64,000 nucleotides of DNA from Panicum virgatum. Its lineage: Eukaryota; Streptophyta; Magnoliopsida; Poales; Poaceae. Shown here one piece after another: positions 34,901 through 46,625 of the stretch. The notes below the pieces were generated by a model. It ran no database searches. It had not been told where the DNA came from and saw only the letters and a program-made list of their open reading frames with translations. Position 1 is the stretch's first letter. The number at the start of each line of letters is the position of its first letter. A program made the position numbers and the translations under genes. The stretch is taken from contig NC_053150.1 in the NCBI RefSeq assembly GCF_016808335.1, forward strand, positions 31,513,238-31,577,237, written 5' to 3'.

Positions 34901-35684
34901 CTAGCCCTTGGAAGAGGTTGCGGTCCCGGCAGCGGCGTCCTTGCTGGGGTTGTCCCTTGGCTGGAGTTGGGGGAGCGCGTCAACACCGTGGCGTCGGGTC
35001 GCGGCCCTTTCCCAGCACCAGTTCGGCCGCGCACCCCCAGCACTTCCCTACCGGGTGCCCGCGCAACCGCGCTTCGCGGCAGCGGCATGCCTGCTGGCTC
35101 CCATCCGGGGGTGGCTCGACCATGGTGCCGGCGCGACGGCGGGATTGGGAGGTAGCAATGGCATCTGCAGCCCGCTGGTGGAGAGTCAGCCTCGGACGCT
35201 GCCTGGCTGCCGGCAAGTGCTCCTGATGGGCGCAGGCGTGTGGAGGTGGCTTCGAAGAGTGCAGGGAGAAATCCCAGTCCAGCCACATGATAGCCGGCAA
35301 TGACTATGTTTCTTGCGTCGATTTTCCTTTTGAAGGCATTGCCAATACGCTATCTACATAAATTTTGATGAATCTTCAGGTGAAAACCCAATTCTAATTT
35401 GATAGATGAGGCGGCGATGACGTCTTTGATGTTATTTTCTTCTTGAGGCATTGTCTTGGAGATCCTTGTATCTGATTTAATTACCTCGGCAACATCTGAT
35501 GGTTCGAACATTAAATTTCTAAGCAGACGAGTGATATTATCGGTGGCGGATCTAACGGTCGGGGCTAAAGCACCCCTACCGCCGGAGAACCCCTAAAATC
35601 CCCCTTAACCCCCCCTAAAATTTTCTGCCATGGGAGAGAGGATAGGAGAGTTTGAGCGGCTGAGCCTCGACGTGTCTGGAGGTC

Positions 35685-36015
35685 CAAAACGAAGCCCGTC
35701 CGGCGGCCGGAGCAACTAGGCTGTTCGGCTGGCCACTTGAGCCCAACTTTCTTTCACGGCCCAAACAACAGCCGAGCGGGCCGACCGAGCCAGCCTTCGC
35801 CCTCCCCCCCCCCGCGGGCCTCTCCTCTCTCGGTCTCGGCCTCTGTCGTCTCTCCGACTCTCTCTCTCCCCCTCTCCTCCCGTGTCCCGCTCCCGGCGGC
35901 CAGCGGCTGCTCGACCGGTGAATCGCCTCGGGGCTCGGCTACTCGGTGGCCGCTCGGCCTCAGCGGGGCGGGGGTGGCCGCAGTACTGGGCGGCCGGATG
36001 GGGCCGCGGCCCGTG
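35685..36015 (+). repeat. Direct repeat, left copy, inside hAT-type element
   Basis: Shares GGCCACTTGAGCCCAACTTT, GCTCCCGGCGGCCAGCGGCT and GGTGGCCGCAGTACTGG in the same order with 37815-38165. It is GC-rich with CT tracts. Ends are not TG/CA, so these are not obvious LTRs. Confidence 0.8.
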
Positions 36016-36439
36016 GGAGAGAGGATAGGAGGGTTTGAGCGGCTGAGCCTCGACGCATCTGGAGCAGGCCCGTTGATGAGGGTGTGCGAGGTGGATGCTC
36101 GCAGAGGGCCCCCAAATAGGTGGGCTCCCAAGGCCAGATATAGGTATAGGTCTGTATGTCCGTCCCTAACTCTCAACACGTCCGTCCGTTAGGTACTCAC
36201 GTATTTTGAAGATCAGTCGTCCAACTGATTGGTGCTTTGGTAAAAATTGGTTGACAGTAAGTCAATTATAAAATACTCGAACCAAGGTGTAAGTAATCAC
36301 TTATCGTTGCTCCTTTTCAAAAACTAAAAATTGAAACATCTAGATGTAGGTTTAATTAGTAGTTAGATTAATCAATAAAGGCTTAAATTTTTTATTTGTT
36401 CTATAATCTGATAATTATACGAGCCATAGTGACTTAATT

Positions 36440-36711
36440 AGTAGTTAGATTAATCCGAAAGCTTTTAGGAGCGCGTGGAGGCGTCGTCCGCCCCTAAAAA
36501 TCAATTTATAGGGGGCGGGTGACACCATCACCCACCTCTAAAAACAAGCCCTATTTTCAAGAGCAGGTAATGGCGCCGCCCGCCCTAAAAATACTTTTGT
36601 AGGGTGGGTCAGGTGCTACAGTAACCCCGCTCCCTTTATAGGAGTGGGTTACATTTTGATTGCCTATAGAAAAAATAGGATATTCCTGCAAATTATTTTT
36701 GCAGTAGTGAA
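36440..36711. mobile_element. Right-end remnant of a CACTA-like non-autonomous element
   Basis: Contains GGGGCGGGTGA and GTAGGGTGGGTCAGGTGCTA and ends TTTTTGCAGTAGTG, like the element at 58508-59963. The left end is not found. The same piece lies in copy A at about 22037-22308. Confidence 0.5.
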
Positions 36712-36867
36712 AATTGTTCTAAAATGTACATGAAGAGACAAAAAAATATAAGCACTCGCTCAATATTAATTAGTAGTATTAGACCAAATATTTTAAAAAA
36801 AATTAGAGCCCAATTTGCATTTCGCACCTGGGCCCAAATTCCTGGAGACGGCCCAGGTCTGGAAGCG

Positions 36868-37815
36868 CTTTTTTCATTTTTATATTTTAAAAAAAACAAA
36901 ATTTCAAAAATATATGCCGAATAGGGAAATTTTCAAAAATGGGTGTCTGTCGCCCCCCTAATGGGCGACAGGGTGCCTGTCGCCCATCCAGTGGACGACA
37001 GGACCTAAATGTAAAAAAAATTTACATTTAGGTCTTGGCGCCCAGGGCGCATTAAACAGTGAACTTGTAAAATCGATATAAAATCATAGAAAAATAAAAA
37101 AATACAAAATCAACTGTTCTGAATTCTATGAAACAAGATCTACAACTTTTGTTACATAAAGTTGTTCATTTGATCAATGTATCTTGCTCTATTTTAAATA
37201 CCAGTTTAATACACTTTTATTTAAATCTCAAGATCCATCCTTTGGATGCATGTCATCTTTGGCCAGAGTGTTGCATATGGTGAGCATAGTCTTGTACAAA
37301 ATTGGTAGGCCCAGAAAACATTTCTAGAATAAGTTTTTAAATTAGATCTTGCAATATGTCTAGTTTAAATGGGTTATTTATCCATACTGCTATACTGAGT
37401 ATTAGAAGCCATAACTTTTACAGTACCATTATTTTATTTCCTAAGAGTTATAAAAAAGTTTGGTAAATTTTAGATTAGCATAACTAGACCAAATGAATTA
37501 TTTCAGATGTTTCTAGGTACAAGAACTATTTTTCTTGATTTAGATACATTGATCAAATGAAAAACTTTATGTAATAAAAGTTGTAGATATTATTTCATAG
37601 AATCCAGAACAGTTGAGTTTATATTTTTACGATTTTATATCAATTTTACAAGTTCACTGTTTAATGCGCCCTGGACATCAGGACCTAAATGTATTTTTTT
37701 ACATTTAGGTTCTCCCCGTCGCACATTAGGGGACGACAGGCATCCATTTTTAAAAATTTCCATATTCAACATATATTTTTGAAATTTTGTTTTTTTAATA
37801 TAAAAATGAAAAAAA
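36868..37815. mobile_element. Fold-back element with about 320 bp arms
   Basis: The left arm (to about 37190) and right arm (from about 37500) are long imperfect reverse complements, both containing GACAGGACCTAAATGT and GTGAACTTGTAAAAT or their complements. The CACTA in copy A sits within the right arm. No duplication at the arm ends could be confirmed. Confidence 0.75.
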
Positions 37816-38165
37816 GTTGAAGACGAAGTCCCTCCGGCGGCCGGCGCAACTGGGCTGTTCACTGGCCACTTGAGCCCAACTTTCTTTCCCGGCCCAGACA
37901 ACTGCCGAGCGGGCCGACCGAGCCGGCCTTTGGGTCTCTGTCTCTGTCGTCTCTCCGCCTCTCTCTCGCCCTCTCCTCCCGCTCCCGGCGGCCGGCCGCC
38001 TCTCGCCCTCTCCTACCGCGTCCCGCTCCCGGCGGCCAGCGGCTGCTCGGCCGGTGAATCGCTTCGGGGCTCGGCTGCTCAGTGGCCGCTCGGCCCCAGC
38101 GGGGCGGGGGGTGGCCGCAGTACTGGTCGGCCGGACGGGGCCGCGGCCCGCGGGCGCGGCCGCGC
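37815..38165 (+). repeat. Direct repeat, right copy, inside hAT-type element
   Basis: Partner of 35685-36015, with extra duplication of a GGCCGCCTCTCGCCCTCTCC phrase. Overall identity is roughly 85-90 percent by eye. Confidence 0.8.
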
Positions 38166-39322
38166 GGGGGGCAGCGCCGTGCCGCCGCAGGAGAGTGGGG
38201 CAGGCAGCAGGCCTGCAGGGCGCAGCCGGCAGTGCGGCACGGCAGGCCGAGCGCGGGTTCAAAGGTGCACTTTAATGATTACCAAGTCATGCTACTTTGA
38301 GAGTTAAAATCGAAAGCTCCGTCACGGAGAATTCATTCCCTGCAAGTGCAAGCATTTGCGTATCCTAGCATTGATCTATTGACATGTATCCCTACTTCTA
38401 TGTGTTTCCAGTCTTCCACGTCTAGATGTCCTCTGTTATTTCTAGTGAAGTAGTGATAACTGAAATGTTGTGGGCCTTATAGTAATGAAAGTTTAACACT
38501 TTAGATTTGCTGCTTGTATCAGATACCTTAGTATGTCTCTGACAAATAGGATATATTTATTTCAGGAATGCCCAACCCAGATTCCAGTTCATTGTCATGA
38601 ATCGCCGGAATACTGGTATTTTAGCATGTAATTTTCTTGAGCTTGTTTGATCTTGTATGATTGATTATTATTCTACCCTTTGCAAGACTTACACATGAGA
38701 ATAATTCAATCATGTGACATGAATGATGATCGGTATGAACCTGGCGGTTCAAAACGTCAAGTAGCATATTGGGGAACTATTTTTTCTGTGAACAATTGTG
38801 ATCTTTGCTCCTGCCATTAGGAAGTAGTTGGAATTTTAGATAATTCCATCTCATAAACTTCAATGTTGGTCTTATATGGGATACCATGAACTTGGACTTG
38901 CTCTTATACTTCAGCCCCCCCCCATGTATTTTTTCTGGATCCGCCACTGGATATTATGGTTTGGTATTGCGTAAAAGGTTTTGCAAGGATGGAACGTGGA
39001 TGAAGGGAAGCATTGAAGCTTAGTGTTTTTGATTTTTTTTCTTTGTTTTAGAGTTTTCTTCTTTGTGTTTGGAGATCCACGTTCAACATCTAGAATCTAA
39101 GAAAACCTATAACTTGTGGCTGTATATATTCGCGCATGTGAATATTCTGCCGCGGACTCCTTACATCTCGTCTTCTACCAACTGGTGTTTCAGATCTAAC
39201 CCACCGCCGCTCCCTGGATTCTGCACCTCACTGCTGCTGCTGCCACCGACTCTAACCAGCACTCTAAGGTGTGTGATAATATTTGTTACAGGCGATTGTA
39301 TCCCTCGGTTCTCCGTGGTGTG

Positions 39323-39428
39323 GTGGTGTCAAATTTTCGTATCCGTTGGTTCATGAATTTTATAGTCCACTGACCGTGGTGTCAAATTTTCGTATCCGTT
39401 GGTTCATGAATTTTATAGTCCACTGACC
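39323..39428 (+). repeat. Perfect 53 bp tandem duplication in the 5' leader
   Basis: Two adjacent identical copies (39323-39375 and 39376-39428). Each contains a short open frame of six codons, ATG to TGA, at 39353-39373 and 39406-39426. The array ends 28 bp before the start codon of the next gene. Confidence 0.95.
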
Positions 39429-39456
39429 ACTGCTCTGAAGCAGCAGCTAATCGGCT

Positions 39457-39995
39457 ATGTTCGCGACGGCAGCGCGGTGGGCGGCGAAGAAGGGGAAGCC
39501 AAAGATGGCGCCGATCGAGCTGACAACGCCGCCGGAGCAGACGCAGTCCATCACGCGCGCAATCTTCGATGTCGTCAGGGAGCACGGACCGCTCACCATC
39601 TCCGACGTCTGGGACCATGTCAAGGTACATGTGATTGCCCAGGGAGTCGTTAACCCTTTCCGTCGTCACCCACGCACGAAACCTGTTCGACAGAATGTTT
39701 CCTCTGAAAAGAAAATGTTTCCTCTGAAAAGAAAAGATGGTGAGATTGATATTTGCTCTCTCGTCTTCAGGATGTTGGCCTTATGGGACTGACGAGCAAG
39801 CGGCAGATGAAGATCATGCTGCGGTGGATGAGGGAGCGCCAAAAGCTCAGGCTCATCTGCGACCACGACGGCCCACACAAGCAGTTCCTCTACACCACCT
39901 GGTTCACCAACCCCAAGAACGCGCCACAGAGGCCCAAGGGGGAGCTCAAGGCCAAACCCGAGAAGCTCTCCCCTCCGCCTCCCAAGCAGCCATGA
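39457..39995 (+). CDS. Small two-exon winged-helix-like protein, 130 aa, probably organellar
   Basis: Exons 39457-39624 and 39771-39995 are joined by a GT-AG intron in phase 0. The N-terminus MFATAARWAAKKGKPK is basic, free of acidic residues and could be a mitochondrial targeting peptide. The middle (QSITRAIFDVVREHGPLTIS, then DVWDHVK and LTSKRQMKIMLRWMRERQKL) has the helix spacing of a winged-helix domain. The C-terminus is Pro/Lys-rich. The exon 1-exon 2 junction restores a continuous helix-rich domain, which supports the model. No transposon text is present. I do not recognise the family; RNA or DNA binding in an organelle is inference from the fold-like pattern. The gene lies about 500 bp downstream of the hAT-type element and convergent with CRS1. 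Confidence 0.8.
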
Positions 39996-40712
39996 TATTG
40001 TTTGAGCAACCTCCATTATTAACAACCAACGGTCTACCAAGTGATGACTAGTTGTGTGCCTTATAAGTTTCTTACCATCAAGGGTGATTTCCTGGTTAAT
40101 CAGCATCCTTTCTCTAGCATGCAACAAAAGTGAAGAACCATGCAACACTTTTCAATATCTCTAGGCCTCAGCGCAAACTGTACATAAATTGAAGAAATTT
40201 CAATTATTTTCATGAAATGTTGTGAGTACGTACATCTGGGGCCATGCTGTTGGGACAATCTATTTTCTCGTGTTAAGTGGCAGTGGCACATATGTACAAC
40301 AACAGACAATTATACAGCTATACACTTTCAAGTTTCAGCATTGTTCATTCAGGGCTTTACACAGCCATCCCAAATGAAAGCTGCAGGTAATTGTTCAGAA
40401 TTAAAAAAAATTCAAGTCCCTCATGATCTTGGGGTTCGATACTTGATTTGCCTTGCCACATATCTCTACAGCAATAGGATAAAAAAAATTAATCAGGAGA
40501 ACAATTTCCAGCTGCATAAGTATAAGAAGTGGACAGTGAGCATTAATTCCTAGCTACAAAACATATGAACTATTGCATACTGACCAGTCTCCTTTTCAGT
40601 TCCAAAATGGACTTTTGTCTTTCCCGAGCAAAGTATTTCATTGACTGCATAATGAAAGGGTGTGAGATAGCTAGAAATAGTTAATAAAATGGAAGTTCTA
40701 GTGGACGAATGG
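39996..40712. other. Spacer between convergent genes
   Basis: Holds the 3' ends of the winged-helix gene and of CRS1. No further gene or repeat is supported. Confidence 0.5.
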
Positions 40713-43700
40713 TTATATGCTGATTTGTACCCCTCGTCGTTGGACCTCAATTGATCTGCGCAGTGCTTCTCTTTTTGTTAGAAGATTACTGGATGATGAT
40801 TTTTCTGGGCGGTGATAGTTTTTCCCACGGTAAAGTATTATGGAATGGCTGGTCGGAAGCTTTTCTACAGCTATTAGGATACCACCTGTTTCAACCTCGA
40901 GCAGATTTGCTGTGTACATGATTTGGCGGGCTTGATTCTGCTTCGTAATTACTTTCACAACCTCTTTATGTTTCCAGTGTTGATGAATCTCTTCAATTAC
41001 ACCATCAAAGATGCCACGCCTTCCTGCAGGGAAAACAAATGATACATAGATTCAATAATTATAGAAAGCTAAGATGGCTGTTGGTGGTCATTGGTAACGG
41101 TATAAGAGCACATATAGATAGTTGTACCTAGAAGAACAAGACCATCCATTTTACGGCCAATCATGCGGAACATCGCCTTTTCCTCTTCTGTCAAGAGTTC
41201 TTTGTCTGCGGACTCCTCTAAAGGGCTCCAAGAATTGTGAAGCTTTGCCAGTGCCTGGTTGGATCTTTCAATCTTCTTGTTAAGCTGCAGAAAATAACAG
41301 AGTTAGATTACAATTAAATGTCATTAGAAGTTAAGGACTTCAAAAGAGAGCATGAGATGCTTCCCATCAACATACAATGGAAAGCTTCCATTCTTGGTCT
41401 TTCAGTTCCTTTTCCAATCTATGCTTCTCAGCCTCTAGTTCAATGATGGTGTTGGAGTTTTCAGTATTTCCATGCACATGGTCAGCTTGGAAGTTCTGAT
41501 ACTCCCTGAAAGTTCCTACAGAACTTTCTTCTGATGACAATCCACCGACCATCTGAAGAGAGTCAACTGCTTTCAGTCGAGCTTCTTCTTCCTTCACTTG
41601 TTCATCATGTACCTGAGCCTCTCGTTGAATTACAGTTTGAGCAACTCCACCAGGAAGAAAATCCTTGCCTCTATATAGAATAATAAAATCCTTGTTTCTC
41701 AATATTACAGTGCCTCCTGTAAGATGCTGCACTGAGGAGCTTCAGTGTTACACATGAAGATACAAATGAAGGACCAAATATCAGCACAGAGAAACAAATT
41801 TCTGAATAAAAACCATGTAAACTTGCAGTAAGAAACTAAGGATTCATGGTTACTCCAATTCGGTATGTACTCTAGATCAACAGACCTTTGATAGGACAAA
41901 AGCTGGATTTAGCACATTAGTGTTAACAAACAAGTAGTAATGCAAGGTAAACCAAGCTTCATACCAAACAAAGGAGGTAACTGGCAACATTCTTGGATTT
42001 TTCTACTTAAATGGAATGATTACAATGCACAAAACAACACAAATGCTACCCATATCTTAGTACAAGATATCATCAGAAATGATACTTGCCTTAAGGTTCC
42101 ATGCCATTTGTTCATTGTTTGTATTTTGGATACCCACTTTCACCGCAATTTTCGCTATAAGGCTTTTTTCCCAAAGCTTCAGTATAGCAGCAGCCAAACC
42201 CTGCAGTCTTGTATTTCTACCTGCCAAAGATAGGCAAAATTATAATTTCCTCGTTCATAAGGTAGCCTAAGGTGGTGGGCCTCATAAGATGGTGAATATA
42301 GACAACAGAACTGGTTAAACACAATTGTCAAGTGAGCGCACAGAAGGTGAAACATGAATAAGATGGTGAGACTACAAACTACAGAAATGCTTAACACTTT
42401 ATGTCCATAAAGAAAGCACACATATAGGAACAATTTAATCATATACTTGACAAAGATGCATCTGGCAACTAAATACATACTCACCAAGGGCAAAATGTGT
42501 CGGCAAAGGCTGTGCAAGTTTGCGCAAGTATGTCAGCTCCTCATCTGCTAGTGTTGGTCTCACACCAGGAGGGCACTGCCTAAACGGAGTCTTAAAGCCC
42601 GGAACAAACTCCGGGAGTAGATCAGCATCCACAGGCAATGGTGTGTTCCACCACCAATCAACAAATCGAGGGCCCAAACTGTCCAATAATCTGTTGACTT
42701 CTCTCTCATAGAGAGTTCCCTTGACAGGTTCTTCGTCATTCTGACCACAAATGCTTTGATACTTTTCTTGGAAAGCATCATCTGCTTTGCTATTAGCATT
42801 GGTTAGCATTTCACCTTCGTTACCATATTCAAGCTGGGTTGTAGGAACATTGTGTTTCATATTTTGAGCATCACTCACAAAATAGTGACTATGATTTGTG
42901 TTTTGCTGATAATTGCTTCCTCTGTAAACAAAATGTATGTCTCCTTTTGTCCAAACTACTAAGCCTCCTGTTTTTATCTGAGGAAAAAGGTAACCCATCA
43001 AAGAGAATCATAATTTTGAATTTAAGACCAACAACTGAATAATCATAAAACTAAAAGTGCTAGAAATAATTATGGTTGGCACCAAAATAATCTTTCTTTG
43101 TAAACAGACTATGACAGATTGACACCACAAGGCACACATGACAGTTTTAAGCCCCAAAAACCATGGATGGAGTAAACAACATAATCTAAAGAAAAACATG
43201 AAGAGAGCAAACTCAACTAAAAGTAACTAATTCAGACTTAAAGGAACGAGTTAGCATAGAATGGAATACTCGCTGTAATTATCACCTGTTGCCAACAGTT
43301 CAGTACAATTAACAAATTACTGATTGTTAGTCCACCATAATTGCAGCTCACTATGGCTCTACAATCAATTAGCACCGGCATTGCCATGTTATATATTCCT
43401 TGGCATCAATTTACACACCCTCCCCCATCCACACCCTCAACTACATCTGCACCTGCCAGTTTGAAGTTCTTTACAGAAGTGAGCACGGCATCAATTATGC
43501 TCTTGCAGCACCAATGTGGCACTACATGCACCAAAGTCACCTCTCCAATTTGCAGGGAAAACGAAAATCCGCAACATACCTTCTAGCCACATTGCTCTGA
43601 TCGAAGCTCAAGTTCAACTCTCAAAGTACTTAGCGGAAAATCCTACAATGTGGCAATGGTTTCCATGGTCTGTCTCACCTCCAGAATCTCCCTGGCGCGG

Positions 43701-44380
43701 TCCATGTTCCGGCACAGCGGCTCGACGATGCGCACGGCGGCGAGCTCCTCGCCCCTAGCCCACTCCCGGCGCAGGTCGTCCACCACCTCCTCGGTGACCC
43801 CGGCCTTCTTGGCCCGCGCCCACCTGCCCATCCCGCGCGCCACATGCCGCAGCCGGTCCAGCTCGCCGGCCGCCAGCTCCGTCTCCGCGCGCGTGGGCTC
43901 CCTCGCCTTCTTCTCACGCCGCAGCGCGAGCTTGAGGCCCTCGTCCCTCGCCGCCGCCCACGGCACCGCCCGCGGCTTCCCCTTCTCCACCGCTTCCCGG
44001 CCCTGCTCCCGCGGCTGGATCGGGAGGTGGAATGGGACGGCGGCGGCGGCGTCGTTGCTGGCGGGGACGGGTCTCGGCGGGTCGGAGAGCTCGAGGGAGC
44101 GGACGCGGCGGATGATGCCGAGGACAGCACGGCGGGTGCGTCCGCCGGGGACGCCGGCGGTGAGGGGCTTGGCGGCCGCCTTGCCACCGGTGTTTCTCGC
44201 CGGTGCCGGCTTGGGGCCGTGGTGGCGGGGCTTGTTGGGAGGAGCTGCCTCGGCGGGGGGCGGGGGCGCCGCGGGGCTGGGGGAGGGGTTGTGGTTTTGC
44301 GTGGAGGGGCCGTGCAGCCATGGCGGCGGAGGCGGGGGCTTCGGGGACGGGGAGAAGAGAGGCAGCGGCGGGGGCGCCAT
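40713..44380 (-). CDS. CRS1: CRS1: chloroplast group II intron splicing factor with three CRM domains, 714 aa
   Basis: Exons: 44380-43679, 42977-42485, 42220-42090, 41726-41376, 41284-41128 and 41023-40713, giving 2145 bp in one frame. The intron after exon 3 uses a GC donor (AAG|GCAAGT). CRM (YhbY-like) RNA-binding domains lie near 178-260 ([12 protein letters not shown]), 390-475 ([32 protein letters not shown]) and 590-680 ([25 protein letters not shown]). A coiled coil ([18 protein letters not shown]) lies before the third. The Pro/Ala-rich N-terminus fits a chloroplast transit peptide. In maize, CRS1 binds and folds the atpF intron. [20 protein letters not shown] and the total length favour CRS1 over CFM2 or CFM3. 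An upstream in-frame ATG at 44425 would add 15 residues. Confidence 0.92.
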
Positions 44381-45060
44381 GGCGGGCTCGGCTCTGCTGG
44401 GCGCGTCGCTCACTCTGCTCCGCACTAGTCTCTGGTGAGTGGGGCCGTGTGGGTGTCAGATAGGATGAATGGTCTGGCCGTGTGGTGTGGGTGTGGTCAG
44501 CGTGAAGCGTTCGTCGGATTGCGGATTTTTCTGCTTGTGGCCCTAGGCCCTAGCTGCGTTTTGGCCCGCGGGGAGATGGCCTTCGTTGTCTCCAACAATG
44601 AGAACACAAATCTAACATCTTTGCTTGGGTCATGCACACTGAAAGCATTCTCACCTAAATTTATCCTTCTCCAACAGTGAAGGGAGATCAGGAGAACCCA
44701 AATCCCCTCCCCACCCTGATGTTGCGGATCCGCCTACCCGCGGGCAGGCCTTCGACGACGATCGAGCTCGCCCTCCCCATCCACGATGCCTGCTTAGGCG
44801 GCGGAAGGGGCCGAGCAGCAGCAATCGGAGATCCAGGGCGGCGGTGGGGGCGCGGCGCGGATCTAGGGCGGCGAGGCGGAGCCCCCCTCAATGCTAGCTG
44901 AGAGCAACCACGTGGCCGCCACGTCGCCAGCTCTGGTGGTATGGGTCTTGGTATGCCAACTTTGTTGGAGACAGTCTAAACACTGGAACATCTGTGCCTT
45001 GCAGCAGGCAGCACAGTCGTCGCGTCACCTGCTAGATTTAGTGTAATTATTAGAAAACTA
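44381..45060. other. CRS1 upstream region
   Basis: Probable promoter and 5' leader of CRS1, GC-rich between 44700 and 44900. No TATA box stands out and no gene is supported. Confidence 0.45.
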
Positions 45061-45064
45061 CAGG

Positions 45065-45990
45065 GCCTACATTCAAAATAGCCAAAGGTTAGGATTGAGG
45101 CCGTGAGGGGGGTTATTGGAAAAGTGCCTGCCAGATCATTTTTATAAAGACTCAAGCATTATCGAATTTCTTTTCTTTGTATCTAAATAAACATTAGTTT
45201 GAATTTCTATGTGAAAAATATATGAACGTAGTCGGGATGAGCTGAGTTTAGTTGTGATTTTTAGAAAACCAAAGAACCTTTTTGCAAAACAGCCAAAGGC
45301 TTGCTGTGCGCCACATGCCCCTTGGCGTGCATGAAGCGCCGGGAGAAGGGCAAAGAAAAACTTGAGGGTCTATTTGCAAAATAGCCAAAGATTAGGGTGG
45401 GGGCCGCGAGGGGGCTTATTGAAAAAGTGCCTCATAGGGGGCATTTGTAAAGATTGAGCATTATCGAATTTCTTTTCTTTGTGTCAATATAAATATTAGT
45501 TCGAGGTTTTGCGTGAAAAATATATAAACATAGGTGCTGTATCATCGGGACGAGCAGAGTTTAGTTGTAATTTTTAGAAAACCAGAGAACGTTTTGGCAA
45601 AACAGCCAAATGCTTGGCTGCGCGCCACATGTCTCCTTTGCCTGCGTGAAGAATGGGGAGGAGGGCAACGGAAAACTTGAGGGCCCATTTTGCAAAATAA
45701 CCAAAGGTTAGGGTTGTGGGGCTACGAGGGGGTATTGGAAAAGTTTCCTCGGAGGGGATTTTTGTAAATACCTGAGGATTATCAAATTTGTGTTTGTTTG
45801 TGTTAAAATAACATTAGTTCGAGATCCTACGTGAAAAATATATGAACGTGGGTGCTATACTGTCGGGATGAATTGAATTTAGTTGTAAATTTAAGAAAAC
45901 TGAAGAATCTTTTTACAAAATAGCTAAAGGTTTAGCTATGTGCCAGATGTCCCTTTTGCCCCCATAAAGCACGAGGAGGAGGGTAAAGAG
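45065..45990 (+). repeat. Tandem array, about 310 bp unit, three copies
   Basis: The phrase GCCAAAGGTTAGG and its variants recur near 45080, 45387 and 45700. Each is followed in order by a gggg-rich phrase, an AAAGTGCC phrase, ATTATCGAATTT (or variant), GTGAAAAATATATGAACGT and AAACAGCCAAA. Copies are about 80-85 percent alike. No coding frame persists between copies. Confidence 0.85.
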
Positions 45991-46384
45991 TAGGGGCTTT
46001 TAATCATTGCGATTTAGAAATTAGGATGATCAATGCGGTTAGTTAAAAGAAAGATCTTGAAATCTGCATTGATGAACAAAAGAAACATAAGGATAACAAA
46101 TCCTATAGAACAAGGACGTACCTTCAAAATATGGAGCATTTTAGCAAAGTAAATTTTATCCCATATATCAGTTACATATTGATCTAATCAATCTCTACAC
46201 ATCTATATTAAGAAGATCATATTAATTATTTTACTAGCATAGACACACGTGCGACACACACGTAGCTTAAAAAACCTAATTAGCTTTTAATTCAAAAAAT
46301 ACATTGAATTATAGATTAATTAAACTAATACTTAAATTAAATCCAAAAACCATGTTCCATGATAGATGTCGGTGCTATCTCGAG

Positions 46385-46625
46385 GTCCAATTATGGTAAA
46401 ATTTCTATGATAGGCTAATCATTATATGCTTGAGCTGTAGTAAAAATTTCATGTTCATTGGATCATGTATGTTTGAGCAACTGAAGACTTTGATACAACT
46501 TTGAATTAAACTCCTAAATCTATACTCAGGCATGCATAATTCAATGAGCATGAAATTTTTACTATAGCCAATCATATAATGATTACATCAACATAAAAAT
46601 TTCATCATAAATGGACAACAGAAAA
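46385..46625. repeat. Fold-back (inverted repeat) in AT-rich DNA
   Basis: GTAAAAATTTCATGTTCATTG near 46439 is mirrored by CAATGAGCATGAAATTTTTAC near 46541, and GGTCCAATTATGGTAAAATTT is mirrored further out. Arms are about 100 bp, loop about 60 bp. It may be a MITE; no target duplication was confirmed. Confidence 0.7.

Larger units (their letters stand above)
34901..37654 (+). repeat. Duplication copy B (2754 bp)
   Basis: Begins directly at the CACTA right end with CTAGCCCTTGG and is collinear with copy A to ACAAGTT. It then continues without break into the rest of the hAT-type element (CACTGTTTAATGCG). The continuous run through 37654 shows that B's right edge is the unoccupied version of the CACTA site in A. 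Confidence 0.95.
35541..38949. mobile_element. Non-autonomous hAT-type element, 3.4 kb
   Basis: Flanked by perfect 8 bp duplications GATATTAT (35533-35540 and 38950-38957). Ends are CGGTGGCGGATC and, reversed, CAGTGGCGGATCC. It has no transposase. Inside are a CACTA-like remnant (about 36440-36711), a fold-back (36868-37815) and two about 350 bp GC-rich direct repeats (about 35685-36015 and 37815-38165), so the element is a composite. Confidence 0.85.

Noticed and set aside
35685..38165. 350 bp direct repeats as LTRs of a small retroelement
   Set aside because: No TG/CA ends, primer site, polypurine tract or short target duplication.
43650..44438. Plus-strand ORF of 262 codons at the CRS1 start
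   Set aside because: Antisense shadow of CRS1 exon 1, which has clear CRM-domain content on the minus strand.
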